Part shown: piece by piece, positions 27,168 through 34,536 of the stretch
How positions within the stretch are numbered: the stretch's first letter is position 1
Layout of the letters: each line of letters starts with the position of its first letter
Assembly (NCBI GenBank): GCA_024234815.1
Contig: JACKNO010000002.1
Span: 248,001-312,000 of the forward strand
DNA length: 64,000 nucleotides
Source of the DNA: Pseudomonadales bacterium
GTDB taxonomy: Bacteria > Pseudomonadota > Gammaproteobacteria > Pseudomonadales > Halieaceae
Reading direction: 5' to 3'
Translations under genes and position numbers: made by a program
The notes under the pieces: model-generated
Seen by the model: the letters and a program-made list of their open reading frames with translations, nothing else
Databases searched by the model: none
What the model was told of the DNA's origin: nothing

Positions 27168-27263
27168 GGAAGAGCGATATCCCCGGTGGGGTGCCTGGTC
27201 TTCAACACCAGTGAGGCGCGCAGTAACGTGCCTGGTAGGTTCGACTCCTGCCTCTTCCGCCAC
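27168..27263 (+). tRNA. selC: tRNA-Sec (anticodon UCA)
   Basis: A 96-nt tRNA with an extended acceptor arm and a long variable arm. The acceptor strands GGAAGAG (27168) and CTCTTCC pair, followed by G and an encoded CCA. The anticodon arm CTGGT-CTTCAAC-ACCAG exposes UCA. The T arm is GCAGG/TTCGACT type, and the overall sequence closely follows E. coli selC. It lies 28 bp after selB, so selA, selB and the tRNA form one locus. Confidence 0.97.
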
Positions 27264-27373
27264 TCCGGCATCTATCGCACTCTCCCTGCGGGAAACCGGT
27301 GCCGCACTGTCGGTCCTGGCCCAGTCGCCAGAAACTGGTGGCGAATACCCCGGCAGTGACCTTCAAGCCCTGT

Positions 27374-27390
27374 TGTCACAAAAACTTACA
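27374..27390 (+). promoter_or_regulatory. Putative enhancer (TGT-N11-ACA) of VPLPA-CTERM gene 1
   Basis: TGTCACAAAAACTTACA: TGT, 11 nt, ACA. Its centre is 64 bp upstream of the -24 GG of the sigma-54 promoter at 27445. The same spaced dyad lies upstream of the other three VPLPA-CTERM genes. It is predicted to bind a sigma-54 activator such as PrsR. Confidence 0.5.
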
Positions 27391-27444
27391 CTCCTTGCTG
27401 ACTGAACGGCTGGCAAGGCGGTTAAGTCATTGATTTCAGTGTGC

Positions 27445-27460
27445 TGGCATACATATTGCT
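27445..27460 (+). promoter_or_regulatory. Sigma-54 promoter of VPLPA-CTERM gene 1
   Basis: TGGCATACATATTGCT fits the -24/-12 consensus: GG (27446-27447), 10 nt, GC (27458-27459), with TGGCA and TTGC both matching. The predicted start is about 27471, leaving a leader of about 70 nt that contains a CTCC-TTGA-GGAG hairpin and GTGC-GGTAA-GCAC. Confidence 0.7.
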
Positions 27461-27541
27461 TACCTCCTTGAGGAGTACCAACACTGAAGTGCGGTAAGCA
27501 CGCGCTTTAATCAATGTAAAACCGTGCAGGAGTTCAGGCGC

Positions 27542-28246
27542 ATGCAAGTTTCAACAACTGACACCTCCCATCGATTCAAACGGCTCGGAAGCGTTACCGG
27601 GTTACTGTCGCTGCTCTTTGTATCCTCTGTAGACGCCGCACTCATCGGTGGCGTGGAGTTTCCGCAGGGCGCGGTTTCATTTGCTGATGCGGTGGTTTCT
27701 TATGATCCAGCCGCAGGTGGCGGCGCCGTGCCAAGCGCGGCAAACAGTGAGCCGAGTAATGCACTGGGAATTCCCGAGGTTGCGGGCACAGCGGTTGGCG
27801 CGTGTTTTGGCGACCCGTTTGCGTGCCCGTTTGTATCACTGGGCAGTGGCGGTACGATCACGCTTCAATTTACCGACAACCGCTTGACCGGAAGCGACGA
27901 TGACTCCTTTGACCTGTGGGTATTCGAAGTGGGCTCGGACGTCGAAGATACCTACGTCGAAATCAGCAAAAATGGCAGCGTCTGGTACGACGTAGGAAAA
28001 GTTTATGGCAGTACGGCTGGCATCGATATAGACGCCTTTGGTTTTACCTCTAGCGACCTGTTCGCCTACGTGCGACTGACTGACGACCCGCTGGAGGGCG
28101 CCACTACCGGGGTAAGTGTCGGTGCTGACATAGACGCGGTGGGAGCTATATCCACGGTGGCAGCCGTACCCGTCCCCGCAGCTGCCTGGCTGTTTGGTTC
28201 AGCAATCGCCGGCCTCGCGTGTCTGTCGCGGCGCAAGGCCCGTTAA
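27542..28246 (+). CDS. VPLPA-CTERM (PEP-CTERM-like) exported surface protein 1
   Basis: A 234-aa secreted protein. A basic N-terminus (HRFKRLG) and hydrophobic segment ending SSVDA|ALIGG form the signal peptide. The mature part is beta-rich and acidic (DNRLTGSDDDSFDLWVFEVG; VYGSTAGIDIDAFGFTSSDL). The C-terminus is a sorting tail: the VPVPAAAW motif, a transmembrane stretch LFGSAIAGLACL and a basic end RRKAR. Such tails are processed by an exosortase, which anchors or releases the protein with exopolysaccharide. No exosortase gene is in the window. ATG 27542 follows an AGGAG site; an in-frame GTG 18 nt earlier is less likely. The upstream region has a sigma-54 promoter and an enhancer-like dyad. 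Confidence 0.88.
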   Translation: MQVSTTDTSHRFKRLGSVTGLLSLLFVSSVDAALIGGVEFPQGAVSFADAVVSYDPAAGGGAVPSAANSEPSNALGIPEVAGTAVGACFGDPFACPFVSLGSGGTITLQFTDNRLTGSDDDSFDLWVFEVGSDVEDTYVEISKNGSVWYDVGKVYGSTAGIDIDAFGFTSSDLFAYVRLTDDPLEGATTGVSVGADIDAVGAISTVAAVPVPAAAWLFGSAIAGLACLSRRKAR

Positions 28247-28284
28247 CCGCCGCCGGGTTGTTTGATTCAGGCGATCACAAATCC

Positions 28285-28563
28285 TCAACATGGGTCAGCG
28301 TGGGGCCGATGCCGGGAAGCACCGCTCCATCCATGTCTATGTTCGTCGCTATAATTGATCGCCAAAAATGCCCCGCCGAGTTCATCAATACCGGCAAGGC
28401 TATCAGGGCTGATGACGAAGCCCTTCGGCGTGGCCACATAGCCAACAAATTGCCTCACAAAATCCGTGTCCTGCGTTGAAACTCCCTCAATAATTTCGAT
28501 CGGTATCGCATCGAGGTTCCCCTCAAGGAAATTACCGGTGTTGTTGATTTTGGGTGAACTCAC
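28285..28563 (-). CDS. Small unrecognised ORF coupled to the S9 peptidase
   Basis: A 92-codon frame starting with GTG that overlaps the peptidase stop (GTGA), so it could be translated by coupling. The first 70 residues look protein-like (LEGNLDAIPIEIIEGVS; GFVISPDSLAGIDELGGAF). The last 20 are His/Arg-rich and less convincing. I do not recognise a family, and it may be the decayed remnant of a longer partner gene. Confidence 0.35.
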   Translation of the reverse strand: MSSPKINNTGNFLEGNLDAIPIEIIEGVSTQDTDFVRQFVGYVATPKGFVISPDSLAGIDELGGAFLAINYSDEHRHGWSGASRHRPHADPC

Positions 28564-30944
28564 GGAGATAGAGGCTCCGCCGACTTCGGACCAATCGTCT
28601 GGTCGAGCCAGTCGAGCATCTCCGCCGAAGTGTGCAGCACATTCTCCCGCGAGCGATAGTGGTGCTGCTCAAAGGGCAGTTCCACGTAGCGCACATGCGC
28701 ACCATTACCCACCAGCGCGTGGAACATCCGCTTCGCCTGCAGGGTCGGCGTGCCGGGGTTGTTATCGGCGCCGCCGTGCATGATCAGGAAGGGCTCGTTG
28801 ATCTGGTCCGCGAAATAGAACGGCGACATGCGGGTATAGAAACTCGCCGCATCCCACAAGGAGCGTTTTTCATGCTGAAAGCCGAAGGGAGTCAGCGTCC
28901 GGTTGTAGGCGCCGCTGATAGCGATGCCGGTCTGGAAAAGATCGGTGTGAGCCAGCAGGTTTGCGGTCGAAAACGCACCATAGCTTCTCCCGGCCACCGC
29001 CATTCGCTTGGGGTCCGAGATGCCGTTTTCCACGAGGTAATCGATCGCCGCTTCCATACTTGAGGCGAGCTGTTCCTGGTAGGTGTCGTTACTAGCTTCA
29101 CCCTCACCGATGATAGGCACCGTCGGATTCAGCAACAGCGCGTAACCATCGAGTACCGCCGCGATGGGCGAGGCCTCCTTGATCTGGTGGAATCGGAAAC
29201 GACGCGAGTCCATCTGCTCAGCGTACTCTTCATCGGAGAATTCCGCCGGGTAGATCCACACCAGGGTGGGCAGCGGCTTCGACGGATCGCGATCCCTGGG
29301 CAGGTACAGCATGCCGTTCAGTTGCACCCCGTCCTTGCGGGTGTAGGTGACGTTCCTGCGTTCGACACCGTAGAGTTCCGGAAACGGATTGTAGAGTCCG
29401 CCGACCGGCGTGTGCTTGCCTTCTGTCACCGAGAACAGCTGCGGCGGATCCGTCTCGGACTCCCGCACAGTCAGGAAGGTGCGCGTTTCGGGATCCACTA
29501 TCCCGACCACCCGCTCGTAATTGCCGTCTGGTGCCGTCGCGAGCCGTGTTACCTCAAGCGTATCGAGATTGAGTGACTCTATGTACGGTACCGGTCCCTC
29601 GGCGCTGAGGCCGTCACTGGTAAGAAAAATGTGACGCTTGTATTCCAGCACCGGGCCACTGTTGCCGTTGATGCGGATCGGGCTGCCGGGATTGCCATAG
29701 ACATCCTTCACCGCCCCTTCCCACACTAATTCCGGCGTCTGGTCCCTGGCAACCACATAGACGCCAACCTCGGTACCCCTGTCACTGAGCTGGGAGAAAT
29801 AGGGGGTACCCTGGTCGGTCCAGCCAAAATTCTCGATCTCGCCCTTGCTGCTGGCGACTTCCCGTGAGGCGCCGGTATAGGGCGGATCCAGCGCCACCCA
29901 GCGATCACCGCCACCTTCGCGGGATTCAGTCCAGCCCAGGGCCCCGGTATCCGGCTGCCAGGCAAATACCGGTAGCCCGAAGCCATCGGTGGGCGTAATT
30001 CCTCTTTGCTGCAGCAAGGCAGGAGCATCCACGCGATCGCCCAGTTCCAGGTTCCAAAGCTCAATCTCCCGTGGAAAATTGTTGGCCTTGAGCAGGTGGG
30101 AATAAGGGCGCTGCAGGCGCACCACGAGGGCGTACTTCCCGTCTGGTGAAGGCTGCACCCGCGCCAGCAGCCCGGTGGTGCCCTCCAGGCGCCGCACCTT
30201 GCCGTCCACGTCTACAAGCGCCAGGGTCGAGCTGAAGTAGTAATCGAACAGGTCCTCTTCCCAGGCATTGTCCAGCAGGTTGCTGTAGGTGCGCGTCGGC
30301 GCCTTGCCTCCCGGATGCTCCATGACGTTCGGCGATGCATAGGGAGCGGGCGCCGTTGCCGCCTCGTCAGGGATGACACGGCACAGCAATCGCTTGGCAT
30401 CCAGCCAGTCGCAGGGCGCTTCAAAAGCCGGATTGACCGCCACCGGCAGCAGCTGTTCACGACCGCTGGCTATGTCGAACAGCATGAGTTCGGGCTTGCC
30501 ATTGCGGAAACTCACGGCGCTCAGGAAACGACCGTCAGGGGATATATCGACATCGTCCAGCGCGGGCTCACCGTCAGGCATCCAGGTGGCCAGCATCACG
30601 CCTGAGCGCGCGTCCAGCACCTCCACGCGGCTTACCCTGGAGTCATAACCCGAGGACCGGATATCCGGGTCGAGCGAGTATCCCGCCAGGCCAAGGTGGG
30701 GCTGGGAGATGCGCTCGACCGGCACCAGGTGTTCCCGGTGATAAAAGGCGATCCTTCCAGACTTCGCATTGAACTCCGCCTCGGGAGACTGGCCAGCCGT
30801 GAGCAGACGAACCACGTCGGGGTTCTCGGGCACACGGTACTCGTGGCCGGCGAGTACAGGCAGTGAAATCAAGGGTAATGCCGTCAACAGGAGTGCCGCC
30901 AGGCGGATAGTTGTGCCGGGGGTGACGCGGGATAAAGCCAGCAT
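28560..30944 (-). CDS. S9-family (prolyl oligopeptidase-type) exported peptidase
   Basis: A 794-aa serine peptidase with a signal peptide (LAALLLTALPLISLPVLAG) and therefore probably periplasmic. The N-terminal two thirds is a beta-propeller (ISPDGRFLSAVSFRNGKPEL; QPSPDGKYALVVRLQRPYSH). The C-terminal alpha/beta-hydrolase domain has the nucleophile in AVAGRSYGAFSTANLL, the acid in MHGGADNNPGT and the His in FEQHHYRSRENVLH. The shape matches glutamyl/dipeptidyl endopeptidases of the S9 group. It sits alone on the minus strand between VPLPA-CTERM gene 1 and the SYLF gene. The substrate preference is not readable from sequence. Confidence 0.92.
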   Translation of the reverse strand: MLALSRVTPGTTIRLAALLLTALPLISLPVLAGHEYRVPENPDVVRLLTAGQSPEAEFNAKSGRIAFYHREHLVPVERISQPHLGLAGYSLDPDIRSSGYDSRVSRVEVLDARSGVMLATWMPDGEPALDDVDISPDGRFLSAVSFRNGKPELMLFDIASGREQLLPVAVNPAFEAPCDWLDAKRLLCRVIPDEAATAPAPYASPNVMEHPGGKAPTRTYSNLLDNAWEEDLFDYYFSSTLALVDVDGKVRRLEGTTGLLARVQPSPDGKYALVVRLQRPYSHLLKANNFPREIELWNLELGDRVDAPALLQQRGITPTDGFGLPVFAWQPDTGALGWTESREGGGDRWVALDPPYTGASREVASSKGEIENFGWTDQGTPYFSQLSDRGTEVGVYVVARDQTPELVWEGAVKDVYGNPGSPIRINGNSGPVLEYKRHIFLTSDGLSAEGPVPYIESLNLDTLEVTRLATAPDGNYERVVGIVDPETRTFLTVRESETDPPQLFSVTEGKHTPVGGLYNPFPELYGVERRNVTYTRKDGVQLNGMLYLPRDRDPSKPLPTLVWIYPAEFSDEEYAEQMDSRRFRFHQIKEASPIAAVLDGYALLLNPTVPIIGEGEASNDTYQEQLASSMEAAIDYLVENGISDPKRMAVAGRSYGAFSTANLLAHTDLFQTGIAISGAYNRTLTPFGFQHEKRSLWDAASFYTRMSPFYFADQINEPFLIMHGGADNNPGTPTLQAKRMFHALVGNGAHVRYVELPFEQHHYRSRENVLHTSAEMLDWLDQTIGPKSAEPLSP

Positions 30945-31221
30945 GGGGGTACCAGGGGAAAAAAAGATGCGGAATTATATCGGGAAATCGGCGAGCGTGA
31001 CATGCGTTAAAGATGCCAGTCGCCGCGCAGTAAGACCGTCGCTAGCCAGGTCGAAGACTACCCGAAAGCGCTGACAGCGATCTGCCAGCCTGGCGGTCCC
31101 GACCCAGGCCAGGACCGGCAGAATGTGCTACCGGCGGTCACCCACAGGGACGCCATGCCCGGTCCCATTCTGTAGATGTTTCCCGAGAGGTGGCGTCCGG
31201 GGAGTTACATACCGGACCTGC

Positions 31222-31782
31222 TCACGGGTCGATGCGAGTGATCTTCGATCCCTGGATACCAATACCGGCCATCATACCCTTCTGGCCAAAGATGAACGCG
31301 TACACGTCGTCCTGGGCGGTCGTGGTTGTCAAAGACTTCGCGACGCCATCATCGACCACAACGATGGAAGGCCCAACGCCCAGTTCCCAGCCGTCGCTGC
31401 TGTCGAGGTATTTCCTGGCGGCGTCTGTCATCAGAAACATGACATAGCTGAACTCCTGTGCGCCGGCCTGGAGGCCGTAGGAGGCCGCTGCGATGTTGTA
31501 ATAGGCCTCGGCTTTACCATTTACAAGCAGAACCCCGTTACCGCCCTGCCCGCCTATGATTAAACCGGCCTTGAGGATACTGGGAAATACCAGGATGGCT
31601 TCCGCCTTGTCTCCCAGCACCTTGGCCGCGGGGGTCGTCGCATACAAAGTAGCGAGGGCTGTCCTGGAATTGGCTTCAATTTCCGCGGCATCGGCCGCAA
31701 GGGCCCTGCCCGGCCCCGCCAGGGTCACCGCCATCACGGCGGTGAAAAGTATGGCAACACCTGATCTGAAAAATTTGTTCAT
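31222..31782 (-). CDS. SYLF-domain (YSC84-like) lipid-binding exported protein
   Basis: A 186-aa protein with a signal peptide (ILFTAVMAVTLAGPGRALA|AD) and one SYLF domain. The domain shows KVLGDKAEAILVFPSILKAG, then IIGGQGGNGVLLV, the YYNIAAASYGLQAGAQEFSY block and VGPSIVVVDDGVAKSL. SYLF proteins bind phosphoinositide-type lipids in eukaryotes; in bacteria the role is unknown and probably envelope-related. The ATG at 31782 is chosen because a GGAGAG site precedes it and the signal peptide begins there. It stands alone, downstream of the minus-strand HhH gene. Confidence 0.88.
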   Translation of the reverse strand: MNKFFRSGVAILFTAVMAVTLAGPGRALAADAAEIEANSRTALATLYATTPAAKVLGDKAEAILVFPSILKAGLIIGGQGGNGVLLVNGKAEAYYNIAAASYGLQAGAQEFSYVMFLMTDAARKYLDSSDGWELGVGPSIVVVDDGVAKSLTTTTAQDDVYAFIFGQKGMMAGIGIQGSKITRIDP

Positions 31783-31869
31783 GGTTCTGCTCTCCGTTTC
31801 CTCGTTGAAAGAGATGCCGCCTCTGTAGCGCACCCCCCCTATAAAATTGTGGCCGTCCCGCCGCAATAA

Positions 31870-32490
31870 CTACTTCCGGGCTCGATCGTGGCGATACTTT
31901 ACCGGCGCCTCTCTCAACGCCCTTTCAAGGCGTTCAAGTTTGCGGGTATGTTTGGCTATTTTTGCCTTTCTGGCCTCTATTTGCCGGGTTAACAACTTGA
32001 TCAGAATAGCGGTCTTTTTCGATACAACGGCCTCTGGGGCAGTTGTCTTGCCTTGCTGGGTATTGTCTTTCTTTTTCAGCTTCTTGCCCCTGGTGTTCTC
32101 CTTGCTACTACCTTTGCTCCCGGTTTTAACTTTGGCTTTACCTTTGGCTTTACCTTTGGCTTTTGCTTTGGCATTGCCTTTGGCTTGCTCCTTGTCCTTG
32201 CCCTTGCCTTTCCCCTTGCCCCTCCCTTTGCCTTTGGCAGAGGATTCGGCATCTGGCGAAGTAGCCGATGGGCCTCCATTGGCGTCAGTACTTTCCTTGC
32301 CGCCTGGAGCAACCATATTCCGCGCCTGTGCAATGACACGGGTCGACAATGCCGTGCTAAAACCCGGCACGAGGGATAGCTGTTCCACTGACATGGCGGC
32401 AAGTTCCTCTACAGAGGTAATGCCGTGTTCAAGCAGGGTCTGTGCCGCCACCGACCCGATTCCCTTTACGCTGCTTACTGGCCTGGCCAT
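31870..32490 (-). CDS. Helix-hairpin-helix protein with histone H1-like Lys/Ala/Gly tail
   Basis: A 206-aa, very basic protein. Residues 1-55 hold a helix-hairpin-helix domain (VKGIGSVAAQTLLEHGITSV; VPGFSTALSTRVIAQA), a non-sequence-specific DNA-binding fold. A low-complexity tail of GKGKGK, AKAKAKGKAK and similar repeats follows (about residues 84-125), then a charged helix (AILIKLLTRQIEARKAKIAK). The tail resembles bacterial histone-H1-like proteins such as AlgP and Hc1. It may bind and compact DNA. The tail DNA is made of 6- and 12-bp repeats, so length polymorphism is likely. Confidence 0.75.
   Translation of the reverse strand: MARPVSSVKGIGSVAAQTLLEHGITSVEELAAMSVEQLSLVPGFSTALSTRVIAQARNMVAPGGKESTDANGGPSATSPDAESSAKGKGRGKGKGKGKDKEQAKGNAKAKAKGKAKGKAKVKTGSKGSSKENTRGKKLKKKDNTQQGKTTAPEAVVSKKTAILIKLLTRQIEARKAKIAKHTRKLERLERALREAPVKYRHDRARK
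32131..32240. repeat. Short tandem repeats in the basic tail of the HhH gene
   Basis: The plus strand repeats TTTACCTTTGGC and TTTGGC/CTTGCC units, including three near-perfect 12-bp copies around 32138-32165. They encode the GKAKGKAK tail and are prone to slippage in 6- or 12-bp in-frame steps. Confidence 0.7.
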
Positions 32491-32675
32491 GATAATTTCC
32501 TTTCCCGTTGTGATTCCAAATTCTGGCGCGTTGATCTTACTCCGAAAACTCCGATAAAGCCCCTGGTCACCGAAGTACCGTCTTGTCGCTCATTGCCATG
32601 CTTTTGGCGCGCCCCGCCATCCATTTCGCACCCCGCTTGTCCATACAATTGTCCCAACAGATGGAGGACAACATT

Positions 32676-32858
32676 ATGGCAAGCGACAAACTGCAGATCA
32701 GGCTAAACCCGGAGCAGAAGCGAAGGCTTCAAGCGATCGCCGAGGCGAGGCAGGTAACCGTTACCGATGTGATTAAAGACGCAATTGCTGAACTGTGGTT
32801 CAGGTTCAAAAATGATCAAACGGCTGGCGCCGATAAACCGAATGGAGCAGACACGTAA
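32676..32858 (+). CDS. Small ribbon-helix-helix (CopG-like) protein
   Basis: A 60-aa protein of the MetJ/CopG ribbon-helix-helix type: a short strand DKLQIRLNPEQ, then KRRLQAIAEARQVTVTDVIK and DAIAELWFRF. Such proteins dimerise and bind DNA, often as antitoxins or autoregulators. ATG 32676 has GGAGG 8 nt upstream; longer in-frame starts look non-coding. It overlaps the next gene (TAATG), so the two are co-translated. Confidence 0.75.
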   Translation: MASDKLQIRLNPEQKRRLQAIAEARQVTVTDVIKDAIAELWFRFKNDQTAGADKPNGADT

Positions 32859-33049
32859 TGAAGTATCAGATCTTGTTGGGCAAAGTACAAGCCGGTGAGT
32901 TCGGGCCGGAGGAATTGCACTTCCTGCTTGAAACCGCTCAAGAGAAGACCGAGTGTGGCGATCTCGATGCGCAACAGCTCGTGGATGCCTGTAATGCCGC
33001 TATTGCCGCGAAGGCCGAAGCCGGCAAAAACGATGCTTCGCGCGAGTGA
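32858..33049 (+). CDS. Unrecognised small acidic protein, partner of the RHH gene
   Basis: A 63-aa protein (MKYQILLGKVQAGEFGPEEL start) predicted to be all-helical and acidic. Its ATG overlaps the stop of the ribbon-helix-helix gene (TAATG). I recognise no toxin family, so calling the pair a toxin-antitoxin module would go beyond the evidence. A hairpin lies at 33128-33148. Confidence 0.6.
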   Translation: MKYQILLGKVQAGEFGPEELHFLLETAQEKTECGDLDAQQLVDACNAAIAAKAEAGKNDASRE

Positions 33050-33127
33050 TGTTCCGGAAAGTGACGAGGGCTTTTGGCTAAAGCCCGGATAGAGGAGGCC
33101 CTATACCGGGGCGGATTAGTCCTGTAA

Positions 33128-33148
33128 CGGCAGCCTTCTCGGCTGCCG
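33128..33148. terminator. Hairpin between the RHH pair and VPLPA-CTERM gene 2
   Basis: CGGCAGCC-TTCTC-GGCTGCCG is a perfect 8-bp stem between convergent genes. There is no long T-run on either side, so termination may be weak or bidirectional. Confidence 0.5.
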
Positions 33149-33164
33149 GTTAGAGAAAAGGAGC

Positions 33165-33184
33165 AAAGGGCTCTGACCCCTTTT
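33165..33184. repeat. REP-like palindrome, copy 1
   Basis: AAAGGGCTCTGACCCCTTTT is nested in a longer dyad: AGAAAAGG (from about 33154) pairs with CCTTTTCT (to about 33186). Five copies of the core occur between 33.1 and 38.8 kb, all in non-coding DNA beside the VPLPA-CTERM genes. Similar GGGTCAGAGCCC-type elements in other gammaproteobacteria are REP sequences mobilised by Y1 (RAYT) transposases. Confidence 0.75.
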
Positions 33185-33205
33185 CTGGAATACCGGGAGT
33201 TCTGT

Positions 33206-33802
33206 TTACGCTTTTCTGCGCTTCACCGCTCCCAAGCCGAGCAGAGCAGAGCCGAAAAGCCAGGCTGCGGCTGGCAGGGGAACAGACGAAGGGGTCACAA
33301 GCAGTACCCCTCCTGTATCTACAGGTCCCTCACCGTCTCCGAAATCGTATATCGCACGCCAGGTTCCAGCAACTCCAATAGGATTTTCTTCATTTGGATA
33401 CAGAGTTCCAAACGGAGAATCCGGGGCGCCACCGATGCCTACGGGAATGTCGCCGATACTGAACCCGATGTAAAACGTGTCCAACAGCCCCGTATCAGCA
33501 TTTATCGCCCACACGCCTGCATTGAGTGTGCCATCACCCAGAGATCCAGTGATGGAGATTTCATCCGCAGTATTGGTGGCCGGGCCAAACGGTGAAGTGC
33601 TACAGTCGAACTGCCCGCCAAAGCTGCCCTCTCCCGACACGCAGCCCGCCGCTTGCGGGAACACAATCTCTGCCCACTGAATGGGGTCTCCAGTAATCTC
33701 AGAACCAAAATAAAAGTCAATGTGATGAGCCATACTGGCGCTAGTTGAGGAGGCCACGCCTAGCGAGGCGGCTACAATGATTAAACGAGCGAATCTGAAC
33801 AT
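33206..33802 (-). CDS. VPLPA-CTERM exported surface protein 2
   Basis: A 198-aa secreted protein. The signal peptide is MFRFARLIIVAASLGVASST followed by SA. The mature part is short, Gly/Asp-rich and has one probable disulfide pair (GCVSGEGSFGGQFDC). The C-terminus is the sorting tail VPLPAAAWLFGSALLGLGAV plus KRRKA, a textbook VPLPA-CTERM. ATG 33802 is chosen because the signal peptide starts there and a GGGAGAG site lies upstream. Function unknown; such proteins accompany exopolysaccharide and flocs in other bacteria. A GG-N10-GC promoter and an enhancer-like dyad lie upstream on the minus strand, in a region shared before the IS66 insertion with divergent VPLPA-CTERM gene 3. Confidence 0.88.
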   Translation of the reverse strand: MFRFARLIIVAASLGVASSTSASMAHHIDFYFGSEITGDPIQWAEIVFPQAAGCVSGEGSFGGQFDCSTSPFGPATNTADEISITGSLGDGTLNAGVWAINADTGLLDTFYIGFSIGDIPVGIGGAPDSPFGTLYPNEENPIGVAGTWRAIYDFGDGEGPVDTGGVLLVTPSSVPLPAAAWLFGSALLGLGAVKRRKA

Positions 33803-33845
33803 GATGTCTCTCCCTTTTCTCCGAGTATCATCTTTCCTTGTTTTA

Positions 33846-33861
33846 TGCAAGATATATACCT
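33846..33861 (-). promoter_or_regulatory. Sigma-54-type promoter of VPLPA-CTERM gene 2
   Basis: On the minus strand AGGTATATATCTTGCA gives GG (33860-33859), 10 nt, GC (33848-33847). The -12 TTGCA is perfect; the -24 lacks the usual CAC after GG, so this is the weakest of the four. Confidence 0.5.
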
Positions 33862-33912
33862 CCCAATAAAATCAAGGACTTAGGATTCACCGATCGGAAT
33901 ATCTATCTGCGA

Positions 33913-33929
33913 TGTAAAATATTTCGACA
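33913..33929. promoter_or_regulatory. Putative enhancer (TGT-N11-ACA) of VPLPA-CTERM gene 2
   Basis: TGTAAAATATTTCGACA on the plus strand. Read on the minus strand it is TGTCGAAATATTTTACA, which matches the dyad of gene 4 at 14 of 17 positions. Its centre is 61 bp upstream of the -24 GG. Confidence 0.5.
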
Positions 33930-33962
33930 CCACATCGTACGAAACTTAGCCAAACATGCAAC

Positions 33963-33981
33963 AAAGGGCTCTGACCCCTTT
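33963..33981. repeat. REP-like palindrome, copy 2
   Basis: AAAGGGCTCTGACCCCTTT, identical to the core of copy 1, followed by AGCTCCTTTAGCT. It lies in the regulatory gap between VPLPA-CTERM genes 2 and 3. Confidence 0.75.
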
Positions 33982-34019
33982 AGCTCCTTTAGCTATAGGT
34001 AAAGGACCCCACAAATTTG

Positions 34020-34036
34020 TGTAAATTAAATTTACA
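34020..34036. promoter_or_regulatory. Putative enhancer (TGT-N11-ACA) of VPLPA-CTERM gene 3
   Basis: TGTAAATTAAATTTACA, the core of the perfect dyad GTGTAAAT-TAA-ATTTACAC (34019-34037). Its centre is 84 bp upstream of the -24 GG at 34112. A GGTCGG-CTACAA-CCGACC hairpin follows at about 34042-34059. Confidence 0.5.
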
Positions 34037-34110
34037 CTTTAGGTCGGCTACAACCGACCAGGTGGCGCCAAAAGAGCCGAACTCGCTGATTTATAACCCT
34101 TTTCGGCCTA

Positions 34111-34124
34111 CGGCATGATAGTTG
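34111..34124 (+). promoter_or_regulatory. Left part of the sigma-54 promoter of gene 3, split by IS66
   Basis: CGGCATGATAGTTG ends exactly at the IS66 junction. GG (34112-34113) and 10 nt lead to G34124. The C that completed the -12 GC is now at 36543, on the far side of the element. With the IS excised and one target copy removed, the site reads GGCATGATAGTTGCA. In the present sequence the junction reads GG-N10-GG. Confidence 0.65.
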
Positions 34125-34203
34125 GTAAGCGCCAAATTAACCACGTCCTATCCGCCCGGTGATCGCCCCGGCACCCTGTGATCTCGTATCACAGGAGCAG
34201 CCT

Positions 34204-34536
34204 ATGACGCAGATCGATCCCTCTCTGACCGAGCGCCAGCAGTACTGGCTCAAACATATTCGTGCCTGCGATGCTGCCGGCAAGCCCTCGGTGGAGTACG
34301 CCAGGGAGAACGGCATTGAAGTCAGCGCCATGTACTCGGCCCGCAAAGCACTGGCGGAAAAGGGTGCATTGCCAAAGCCCAGGCCGCCCCGGTTTCAAAA
34401 GGCCGCCGTTGTCCGTGACACTGCGGGTGCACAGTGGCAGATCCAGTTGCCGAACGGGGCCATGGTCGGGTTCAGCGGTGAGGTAAACGCCCGCAACCTG
34501 GAGACCGTGTTGCGCACGGTGGCCGCATTGCCATGA
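34204..34536 (+). CDS. tnpA: IS66 accessory protein TnpA
   Basis: A 110-aa IS66 accessory protein with a helix-turn-helix-like N-terminus (ERQQYWLKHIRACDAAGKPS, VEYARENGIEVSAMYSARKA) and a strand-rich end (IQLPNGAMVGFSGEVNARN). It is required with TnpB for transposition in the family. ATG 34204 has AGGAGCAG just upstream. It overlaps tnpB by 4 bp. Confidence 0.9.
   Translation: MTQIDPSLTERQQYWLKHIRACDAAGKPSVEYARENGIEVSAMYSARKALAEKGALPKPRPPRFQKAAVVRDTAGAQWQIQLPNGAMVGFSGEVNARNLETVLRTVAALP

Noticed and set aside
23817..31221. Selenoprotein read through a UGA in the genes near selABC
   Set aside because: Gene ends with TGA here (for example the S9 peptidase) are followed by out-of-family sequence in the same frame, so no internal Sec codon is supported.
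32676..33049. Firm toxin-antitoxin call for the small gene pair
   Set aside because: Only the ribbon-helix-helix half is recognisable; the second protein matches no toxin family, so only the layout supports it.
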